Below, in pieces: positions 1 to 5,341 of a DNA stretch of 5,341 nt (position 1 is the first letter of the stretch; each line of letters opens with the position of its first letter). The notes beneath the pieces were generated by a model. It did not search any database. It was given only the letters and a program-made list of their open reading frames with translations, and was not told where the DNA came from. The DNA is from Alistipes sp. (GTDB lineage Bacteria > Bacteroidota > Bacteroidia > Bacteroidales > Rikenellaceae): the NCBI GenBank assembly GCA_017391185.1, contig JAFOZN010000016.1:1-5341 (forward strand). The letters are read 5' to 3'. Made by a program: the position numbers and the translations under genes.

Positions 1-1572
1 ATGGATAGAAACAACACTCTTTCACGTCTTGAGAATAGTGACAAAGTTTGGGACGTGGTAATTATCGGAGGTGGCGCAACAGGTCTTGGTTGTGCCGTAG
101 ATGCAGCATCGAGAGGTTACGAAGTGGCTCTTTTTGAGCGTGAGGATTTCGCAAAATGCACCTCAAGCCGCAGTACCAAATTGGTGCACGGTGGTGTAAG
201 ATATCTCCAGAAGATGGAGGTGGATTTGGTACGCGAGGCACTCCACGAGCGCGGACTCATGAAGCAGAATGCCCCTCATCTGGTCAAGGATCAAGCTTTT
301 GTCATCTCCAACTACAGTTACTGGGATAATTTCCTATACTTCTGCGGTCTGGCATTCTATGATCTGCTTTCGTTTGGCTTTGGCTATGGCCGTTCACGCT
401 TTATTTCAGCCAAAAAGGTTTTGGAGTATCTGCCTACATCGGCCGTAAAGGGATTAAAGGGTGGTGTTGTCTATCATGATGGTCAGTTCGATGACTCGCG
501 CATGGCAGTAAACTTGGCACAAACCGCAGTTGAGCAGGGTGCTATGGTTGCCAACTATACAGCCGTAGAGAAGGTGTTGCACGACAAAGATGGCAAGGCT
601 TCGGGTGTTGTGGTACGAGACCTAATTAATAATAAAGAGTATATAGTAAAGGCTAAAGCGGTAATCAACGCTGCGGGTATCTTTGTGGATGAGGTGATGC
701 AGATGGATGAGCCTAATATGCCAAAGATGGTTGTACCAAGCCAGGGCGTACATATCGTATTGGATATGAAATTCTTGCAGAGCGACTATGCTATCATGGT
801 GCCTAAGACTTCGGATGGCCGCGTACTCTTTGCCGTACCTTGGCATGACAAGGTGGTGGTAGGTACAACTGACATTCAGCGTCCTGAGGCTGAGAGCGAA
901 CCTAAACCTTTGGATGAGGAGATCGACTTTATCCTCTCTACCGCATCACTTTATATGGATCCAGCCCCTACGCGTAAGGACATTGTATCTGTATTTGCAG
1001 GTCAGCGACCTTTGGCGGCGCCCAAAAAGGAGGGTAAGAGCTCTAAGGAGGTATCGCGCAGCCACAAGATTATCGTTTCGGATCACGACCTTATCACCAT
1101 CACAGGCGGTAAGTGGACATCATATCGCCGCATGGCAGAGGACACCATTGACAAGGCTATCGCATTGGGTAAAATTTCGAAACGAAAGTGCGTAACTCGC
1201 AAACTCAAGGTTCACGGCTGGCGTCCAAATCCAGATTTGACAGACCACATGTATGTATATGGTAGCGATGAGCCTCTGATTCGCGATATGATTAAGCAAA
1301 ATCCTGCACTCGGCGAAAAACTCTCTGAGAAGTATGACTACACCGTGGCTGAGGTTTTGTGGGCCGTACGCAAGGAGATGGCCTTCACGGTAGAGGATGT
1401 TTTGGCTCGCCGCGTGAGACTGCTCTTTGTCGATGCTCGTGAGGCTCAGAAGGCTGCTCCACGTGTAGCTCAGATCATGGCTCAGGAGATGGGCAAGGAT
1501 GAGAAGTGGATCGAGGAGCAGATAGCTAAATTTAATAAGGTTTCAGACAACTATATTGTAGTTAAGCAATAA
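1..1572 (+). CDS. glpD: FAD-dependent glycerol-3-phosphate dehydrogenase (aerobic GlpD type)
   Basis: The 523-residue product oxidises sn-glycerol 3-phosphate to dihydroxyacetone phosphate and passes electrons through FAD to membrane quinone; the family is peripheral on the inner face of the cytoplasmic membrane. An N-terminal Rossmann FAD-binding motif (G23-x-G25-x-x-G28) is followed by E46 at the end of the second strand, the expected ribose contact. The family signature SSRSTKLVHGGVRYLQ is at residues 55-70, with R67 matching an active-site Arg of E. coli GlpD. Other conserved points are QGVH (H251), GTTD (288-291), GQRPL (R336) and GGKWTSYR (K371). The last ~120 residues fit the helical C-terminal domain of the family. 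E. coli GlpD has 501 residues, so this is full length. The ATG is at the window edge, 22 codons before the glycine motif, which is a normal family start, but the upstream region is not visible and a longer form cannot be excluded. It lies 22 bases before glpT, so the two are probably cotranscribed. Confidence 0.95.
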   Translation: MDRNNTLSRLENSDKVWDVVIIGGGATGLGCAVDAASRGYEVALFEREDFAKCTSSRSTKLVHGGVRYLQKMEVDLVREALHERGLMKQNAPHLVKDQAFVISNYSYWDNFLYFCGLAFYDLLSFGFGYGRSRFISAKKVLEYLPTSAVKGLKGGVVYHDGQFDDSRMAVNLAQTAVEQGAMVANYTAVEKVLHDKDGKASGVVVRDLINNKEYIVKAKAVINAAGIFVDEVMQMDEPNMPKMVVPSQGVHIVLDMKFLQSDYAIMVPKTSDGRVLFAVPWHDKVVVGTTDIQRPEAESEPKPLDEEIDFILSTASLYMDPAPTRKDIVSVFAGQRPLAAPKKEGKSSKEVSRSHKIIVSDHDLITITGGKWTSYRRMAEDTIDKAIALGKISKRKCVTRKLKVHGWRPNPDLTDHMYVYGSDEPLIRDMIKQNPALGEKLSEKYDYTVAEVLWAVRKEMAFTVEDVLARRVRLLFVDAREAQKAAPRVAQIMAQEMGKDEKWIEEQIAKFNKVSDNYIVVKQ

Positions 1573-1594
1573 AAAACACCCAAACTTTAAATAA

Positions 1595-3016
1595 ATGTTT
1601 AACTTTTTCGCACCCCCTGCGGCAAAACCACTTATTGCCGCCGATAAAATAGATGCCGAGTATCGCCGTATGCGTATCAAGGTCTTTGCTGGAGCATACC
1701 TTGGCTATGCAGGCTACTACTTGGTACGAAAAAATCTCTCGCTGGCAGCTCCGGGAATGATTGCCGAAGGATTGTTGGATAAGGAGACCGCAGGTTTTGC
1801 TATGGCAGGTATCCCTATCGCCTATGCTTTCAGTAAGTTCCTGATGGGTAGCCTTTCGGATCGCTCCGATGCCCGCAAATTCTTGGTCATTGGTCTTATC
1901 ATCGCCTCGCTGGTGATGATAAGCGTAGGTCTTGTACCCTACTCTGCATCGATTGCCATCAATGGCACAATGCTCTTTGCCTTTATGTTGGCGGTGGGAT
2001 GGCTTTCGGGTATGGGATGGCCTCCATGCGGAAGAGTCATGGCTCACTGGTTCTCGCAGAACGAGCGTAGCTTCAAGATGTCGGTATGGAACACCTCACA
2101 CAATATCGGTGGAGGCTCGTTGGCATTGCTGGTATCTATGGGTATCGCGATATTCGCTTCGCTGGGCATAGCTGAGAGTTGGCGTGCAGCATTCATCGCC
2201 CCATCTATTGTGGCTATTTGTTTGGCTCTATTCTGCTGGTGGGCTCTCAGGGATACACCCGAATCGTGCGGATTACCATCCATCGAGGAGCATCGCCAAG
2301 ACTTCACCGCACGCAAGGCTGCTAAGGGCGAGGAGATTAAGATTCCATTCAAACGTCTGTTTGTAGATTATATCTTCCGCAACAAATTGCTGTGGATGGT
2401 TGCCATTGCCAACGTATTTATCTACTTCATACGCTATGGAGTAAGCGATTGGTCGCCCACATATCTTCAGGAGATGAATGTAATGAATGCCGATGAGAGC
2501 CACCTCGCGTTTTCACTCTTCGAGTACGCGGGTATCCCCGGCACAATCATCTGCGGATGGATGGCATCTAAATTCTTTGCTGGTCGTTGTGCCCCTGTAA
2601 ATGTCATCGCCATGCTTATGGTCTTGGTCGGCATTTTGTGCTACTGGCAAGCTGACACATTGGGCATGATGTTTGGCTCACAGAGCGTTGTGAAGTGGAT
2701 TGTATATATCTCGCTCTCGATTACAGGTTTTGCCCTCTACGGCCCTATCGCCCTGATTGGAATCCAGACCTTGAGTTTCGTGCCGAAGAATGCAGCAGGC
2801 ACTGCGGCAGGATTCGTAGCTCTGTTTGGTTACTTGTTTGGCGATGCGGTGCTATCAAAGATTGTTATCGGTCAGATTGCAGGTAATGCATCTTTGGGTT
2901 GGGGCGTTACGTTCTGGATGTTTATCGTGGCGGCAGTTTTATCTATTTTAATCTGTGCCGTAACATGGCGAAGAGAGTATGATATGATGCAGGAGCGTAT
3001 GGCTCAAGGCAGATAA
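1595..3016 (+). CDS. glpT: Glycerol-3-phosphate:phosphate antiporter of the major facilitator superfamily (GlpT)
   Basis: The 473-residue inner-membrane transporter belongs to the organophosphate:phosphate antiporter family and imports G3P in exchange for inorganic phosphate. The N-terminus runs from a short hydrophilic stretch (IDAEYRRMR, 19-27) into the first membrane segment. About twelve hydrophobic segments lie between residues ~30 and ~465. A charged central loop (~219-262) begins with RDTPESCGLP, much like E. coli GlpT. The substrate-binding residues of the E. coli protein are kept: R45 in YYLVRKN, H169 in WNTSHNIGGG (E. coli H165) and R280 in FIRYG (E. coli R269). Also conserved are SDRSDARKF after helix 2, GMGWPPCGR, DWSPTYL, EYAGIPGT and AAGTAAGF. 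Family members UhpT and UhpC take hexose phosphates; overall similarity to GlpT and the adjacent glpD favour G3P. The start has no Shine-Dalgarno sequence but an A/T-rich leader, usual in Bacteroidota. The gene ends 46 bases before a terminator hairpin, consistent with a glpD-glpT operon end. Confidence 0.94.
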   Translation: MFNFFAPPAAKPLIAADKIDAEYRRMRIKVFAGAYLGYAGYYLVRKNLSLAAPGMIAEGLLDKETAGFAMAGIPIAYAFSKFLMGSLSDRSDARKFLVIGLIIASLVMISVGLVPYSASIAINGTMLFAFMLAVGWLSGMGWPPCGRVMAHWFSQNERSFKMSVWNTSHNIGGGSLALLVSMGIAIFASLGIAESWRAAFIAPSIVAICLALFCWWALRDTPESCGLPSIEEHRQDFTARKAAKGEEIKIPFKRLFVDYIFRNKLLWMVAIANVFIYFIRYGVSDWSPTYLQEMNVMNADESHLAFSLFEYAGIPGTIICGWMASKFFAGRCAPVNVIAMLMVLVGILCYWQADTLGMMFGSQSVVKWIVYISLSITGFALYGPIALIGIQTLSFVPKNAAGTAAGFVALFGYLFGDAVLSKIVIGQIAGNASLGWGVTFWMFIVAAVLSILICAVTWRREYDMMQERMAQGR

Positions 3017-3062
3017 ATTTACGATAAAAACTTCTATCCTAATAAAACTTTAAACTTCACCG

Positions 3063-3098
3063 ATGCGGTTGACCTTAGTGGTTGACCGCATTTTTATT
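3063..3098 (+). terminator. Intrinsic terminator of the glpD-glpT operon
   Basis: ATGCGGTTGACC (3063-3074) pairs with GGTTGACCGCAT (3080-3091) to give a 12-bp stem, counting two adjacent G-U wobbles, closed by a TTAGT loop. A T-rich tract (TTTTTATTTA) follows from 3091. It starts 46 bases after the glpT stop and lies ahead of the clpB control region, so it should separate the two transcription units. On the minus strand the stem lacks a comparable T tract immediately after it, so it reads as a one-way terminator. Confidence 0.88.
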
Positions 3099-3125
3099 TA
3101 TCTCGCATCACTCTAACTTCACTTC

Positions 3126-3203
3126 TGCCAACACGATGCCAAAATGTCGTATATTTTCATTAATCACTGCCAAATACTGACAAACACTCGGCAAAATGTC
3201 TGA
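3126..3203 (+). promoter_or_regulatory. Cluster of TGNCA boxes, candidate upstream activator sites for clpB
   Basis: Exact TGNCA boxes start at 3126 (TGCCA), 3137 (TGCCA), 3168 (TGCCA) and 3178 (TGACA). One-mismatch variants start at 3145 (TGTCG), 3189 (CGGCA) and 3197 (TGTCT). TGNCA is its own reverse complement, so each box has a symmetrical core. Several start-to-start distances are 10 or 11 bases (3126 to 3137, 3168 to 3178, 3178 to 3189), about one helical turn. At equal base composition about 0.4 exact boxes would be expected in the 93 bases between 3121 and 3213; four are present. The cluster ends about ten bases before the sigma-54 -24 element and sits where an enhancer-binding activator, or a repressor, could bind. 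The assignment as binding sites is inference from arrangement; no protein is identified. Confidence 0.5.
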
Positions 3204-3206
3204 TAT
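3138..3206 (+). repeat. Pair of 17-base imperfect direct repeats, 52 bases apart
   Basis: The segments 3138-3154 and 3190-3206 match at 14 of 17 positions and share the exact core CAAAATGTC (3140-3148 and 3192-3200), followed in both by ATAT after two differing bases. The 52-base offset equals close to five turns of B-form DNA, so both copies face the same side of the helix. They lie inside the TGNCA cluster and may be the two stronger half-sites of one operator. Confidence 0.55.
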
Positions 3207-3213
3207 GGGTTCA

Positions 3214-3229
3214 TGGCAAAGGTTTTGCT
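3214..3229 (+). promoter_or_regulatory. Sigma-54 (RpoN) type -24/-12 promoter of clpB
   Basis: TGGCAAAGGTTTTGCT matches the sigma-54 consensus TGGCACG-N4-TTGC(A/T) at every position except the two bases after TGGCA. The invariant GG (3215-3216) and GC (3227-3228) are separated by exactly ten bases, as the sigma-54 holoenzyme requires. Counting from the -12 C, transcription would start near 3240, giving a leader of about 38 bases before the clpB ATG at 3278. A housekeeping Bacteroidota promoter (-33 TTTG, -7 TAnnTTTG) is not clearly present: TTTG at 3224-3227 and a poor TATTG at 3249-3253 are the best alternative. Sigma-54 needs an ATP-driven activator, and the repeated boxes just upstream fit that. 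Confidence 0.65.
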
Positions 3230-3246
3230 CTAATTTTTAGCAAAAC
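3222..3246. repeat. Perfect 8-bp inverted repeat with 9-base spacer over the clpB transcription start
   Basis: GTTTTGCT (3222-3229) and AGCAAAAC (3239-3246) are exact reverse complements around the spacer CTAATTTTT. The left arm overlaps the -12 promoter element and the right arm lies at the predicted start of transcription. The spacer length is that of the CIRCE heat-shock operator, but the arm sequence is not the CIRCE TTAGCACTC. No T tract follows the right arm, so it is not a terminator. It could be an operator or a chance product of AT-rich sequence. Confidence 0.4.
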
Positions 3247-3277
3247 GATATTGGAAACAAAAAAACAGAATAAAGCT

Positions 3278-5341
3278 ATGAACATTAACTCTTTAACTAT
3301 TAAGGCGCAGGAGATTTTGCAGGCAGCATTCTCTCTTGCTCGTGAGCGTGGTCAGCAAGCTGTTGAGCCGATACATCTGCTCAGTGTAATTATCGCCGAG
3401 GATGACTCATTGGGAGCATTCCTTTTAGGGCGTGTTGGAGTCAATCTTCCGCAACTTCGTGAACAGGTCGCTGCGCGTCTTAACTCTATGCCCAAGGTAT
3501 CGGGCGGAAACTCGGAGCAATATTTTTCGGGCGACTCATCAAAGGTGATTCAACGTGCGGTGGATTTCACACGCACCTTTAATGATAAATACGCATCGGT
3601 AGAGCATCTGCTCTTAGGCTTGATTGCCGAAAAAGGCGAGTGGGCCACAATCCTAAAACAAGCAGGAGCTACCGAAAAGGAGCTTGTGGAGGCCATTCGT
3701 ACATTCCGCAAGGGTGCAAGAGTCGATTCTCAGACCTCTTCTCAGGAGTTCAATGCCTTGGGCAAATACGCCATCAATCTCAACGAATTGGCACGCCAAG
3801 GCAAACTCGACCCAGTAATTGGTCGCGATGATGAGATTCGCCGAGTATTGCAGATTCTCTCACGCCGCACCAAAAACAACCCTATACTTGTAGGAGAGGC
3901 GGGTGTGGGTAAGACCGCTATTGCCGAGGGTATAGCTCACCGTATCATCAATGGTGATGTACCAGAAAACCTAAAATCAAAACTCATCTTCTCGCTCGAC
4001 ATGGGTGCATTGGTTGCAGGAGCGAAGTATCAGGGAGAGTTTGAGGAGCGATTGAAGGGCGTAGTACAAGAGGTTATTGCCAGCGATGGCGAGATTCTGC
4101 TCTTCATAGATGAGATTCACACGTTGGTCGGCGCAGGCAAATCGAGCGGAGCTATGGATGCAGCCAACATCCTCAAACCAGCTTTAGCACGTGGTGACTT
4201 GCGTACAATAGGAGCCACTACACTCGATGAGTTCCAGAAATATTTCGAGCAGGACAAGGCGTTGGAACGCCGTTTCCAGAAGGTTATGGTCGATGAGCCT
4301 ACAACAGAGGATGCAATCTCTATTCTGCGTGGCTTGAAGGAGCGTTACGAGAGCCACCACAAGGTGCGAATCAAGGATGAAGCGATCATCTCTGCAGTAG
4401 AGCTTTCTCACCGATACATCACATCACGCTTCCTGCCAGACAAGGCTATTGACCTAATTGATGAGGCAGCGGCACACTTGCGTCTGGAGATGAACTCCGT
4501 ACCAGAGGATATTGACAACTTGGATCGCCGCATACGTCAGCTGGAGATCGAGCGCGAGGCTATCCGCCGCGAGAACGATGAGAAGCGAGTAGAGAACTTG
4601 ACTCACGAAATAGAGGAACTAAAATCCAAGGAGGCTGCCTTGAGAGCCAAGTGGCAGGGCGAAAGAGATCTTTTGCAGAAGATACAGAGCAACAAAGACT
4701 CCATCGAGCATTATAAGATAGAGGCTCAGCAGGCAGAGCGTCAGGGCGATTATGGTCGTGTAGCGGAGCTTCGTTACGGAAAGATCGTGGAGGCCGAAAA
4801 GCAGATTGAGGCTCTGCAAGAACAACTTCGCTTGACGGCGCAGAATGGTGAAGGCATGATCAAAGAGGAGGTTGACTCATCGGACATTGCCGAGGTTGTG
4901 AGCCGCTGGACAGGTATCCCCGTAAGCCGCATGCTCTCATCGGAGAGAGAGAAACTGCTCCACATGGAGACGGAATTGCACAAGCGTGTAGTAGGTCAGC
5001 ACCATGCCATCGAAGCTATTTCAGATGCAGTACGCCGCTCTCGCGCAGGACTTAGCGATGCTCGCAAACCTATCGGATCGTTTATCTTCCTCGGCACTAC
5101 GGGAGTGGGAAAAACCGAGTTGGCAAAGGCGTTGGCTGAATTCCTGTTCAACGATGAGCAGATGATTACTCGTATAGACATGAGCGAGTATCAAGAGCGA
5201 CACAGCGTATCGCGCTTGGTAGGTGCGCCTCCAGGATATGTCGGTTATGATGAGGGCGGTCAACTCACCGAGGCAGTACGCCGTAAGCCATATTCAGTAG
5301 TACTGTTGGATGAGATTGAGAAGGCTCACCCCGATGTGTTC
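3278..5341 (+). CDS. clpB: ATP-dependent protein disaggregase ClpB (Hsp100), 3' end cut off by the window
   Basis: The first 688 codons are present without interruption; E. coli ClpB has 857 residues, so about 170 are missing. ClpB is a cytoplasmic hexameric AAA+ machine that threads aggregated proteins through its pore with DnaK/DnaJ/GrpE. The N domain covers ~1-145. The first AAA+ module has Walker A GEAGVGKT (206-213, K212), pore-loop Y251 in [10 protein letters not shown], Walker B with D278/E279, the ClpA/B signature [13 protein letters not shown] (294-306) and Arg fingers R331/R332. A coiled-coil middle domain (~409-525), rich in Glu/Arg/Lys and holding RYGK with Y500, separates ClpB from ClpA and ClpC. 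The second module has Walker A GTTGVGKT (606-613, K612), pore-loop Y654 in GYVGY and Walker B D678/E679. Residue numbers agree exactly with E. coli through R332, which supports this ATG. No Shine-Dalgarno is seen; the leader is A-rich. The missing end should hold sensors 1 and 2 and the second Arg finger. Confidence 0.96.
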   Translation, partial: MNINSLTIKAQEILQAAFSLARERGQQAVEPIHLLSVIIAEDDSLGAFLLGRVGVNLPQLREQVAARLNSMPKVSGGNSEQYFSGDSSKVIQRAVDFTRTFNDKYASVEHLLLGLIAEKGEWATILKQAGATEKELVEAIRTFRKGARVDSQTSSQEFNALGKYAINLNELARQGKLDPVIGRDDEIRRVLQILSRRTKNNPILVGEAGVGKTAIAEGIAHRIINGDVPENLKSKLIFSLDMGALVAGAKYQGEFEERLKGVVQEVIASDGEILLFIDEIHTLVGAGKSSGAMDAANILKPALARGDLRTIGATTLDEFQKYFEQDKALERRFQKVMVDEPTTEDAISILRGLKERYESHHKVRIKDEAIISAVELSHRYITSRFLPDKAIDLIDEAAAHLRLEMNSVPEDIDNLDRRIRQLEIEREAIRRENDEKRVENLTHEIEELKSKEAALRAKWQGERDLLQKIQSNKDSIEHYKIEAQQAERQGDYGRVAELRYGKIVEAEKQIEALQEQLRLTAQNGEGMIKEEVDSSDIAEVVSRWTGIPVSRMLSSEREKLLHMETELHKRVVGQHHAIEAISDAVRRSRAGLSDARKPIGSFIFLGTTGVGKTELAKALAEFLFNDEQMITRIDMSEYQERHSVSRLVGAPPGYVGYDEGGQLTEAVRRKPYSVVLLDEIEKAHPDVF

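Noticed and set aside
622..846. Minus-strand open frame of 74 codons inside glpD
   Set aside because: It lies fully antisense to conserved glpD sequence and has a composition typical of a shadow frame (rich in His, Tyr and Leu), with no recognisable domain.
1562..2047. Minus-strand open frame of 161 codons antisense to glpT
   Set aside because: It is the longest antisense frame, but it is rich in His, Cys and Lys, shows no known motif, and lies opposite a clearly conserved transporter. It is best explained by codon bias on the other strand.
3222..3246. Reading the inverted repeat as a terminator or a true CIRCE element
   Set aside because: There is no T tract after the right arm, and the arms do not match the CIRCE TTAGCACTC sequence.
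3223..3253. Possible housekeeping Bacteroidota promoter for clpB (-33 TTTTG, -7 TATTG)
   Set aside because: The spacing is near right but the -7 element is a poor match to TAnnTTTG. The overlapping sigma-54 element fits far better. It is kept only as an alternative.
3640..3831. Plus-strand 63-codon open frame in this region
   Set aside because: It is an out-of-frame shadow of clpB. The clpB frame itself carries the conserved residues through this stretch.
4184..5263. Several minus-strand open frames of 61-80 codons opposite clpB
   Set aside because: They overlap one another and the conserved AAA+ modules, and none has a recognisable domain or start context.

Overview
The window holds three genes, all on the + strand. 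They look like a member of the Bacteroidota, most likely the order Bacteroidales. The evidence for this is the protein flavour, A-rich start regions without a Shine-Dalgarno sequence ahead of glpT and clpB, and second-domain ClpB P-loop wording that I remember from Bacteroides-type ClpB proteins. A Rikenellaceae/Alistipes-like source is only a guess. No mobile element, CRISPR array, tRNA or rRNA is visible.

Region 1 (1-3016) is a glycerol-3-phosphate (G3P) utilisation pair. The first gene is glpD, the FAD-dependent G3P dehydrogenase, whose ATG lies exactly at the window edge. After a 22-base gap comes glpT, a 12-segment G3P:phosphate antiporter. GlpT brings G3P into the cytoplasm and GlpD oxidises it to dihydroxyacetone phosphate, passing electrons to the quinone pool. 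The pair ends at a clear intrinsic terminator (3063-3098).

Region 2 (3017-3277) is a 261-base intergenic stretch. Past the terminator it carries an organised control region for the next gene. A near-consensus sigma-54 (-24/-12) promoter lies at 3214-3229. Upstream is a cluster of TGNCA boxes, including a 14-of-17 direct repeat whose copies are 52 bases apart. An 8-bp inverted repeat with a 9-base spacer spans the -12 element and the predicted start of transcription.

Region 3 (3278-5341, cut by the window end) is clpB, the Hsp100 protein disaggregase. Its N domain, first AAA+ module, middle coiled-coil domain and most of the second AAA+ module are present and read without interruption.

The coding content is ordinary housekeeping and chaperone material. 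The observation most worth following is the apparent sigma-54 control of a heat-shock disaggregase, with its array of candidate activator sites.
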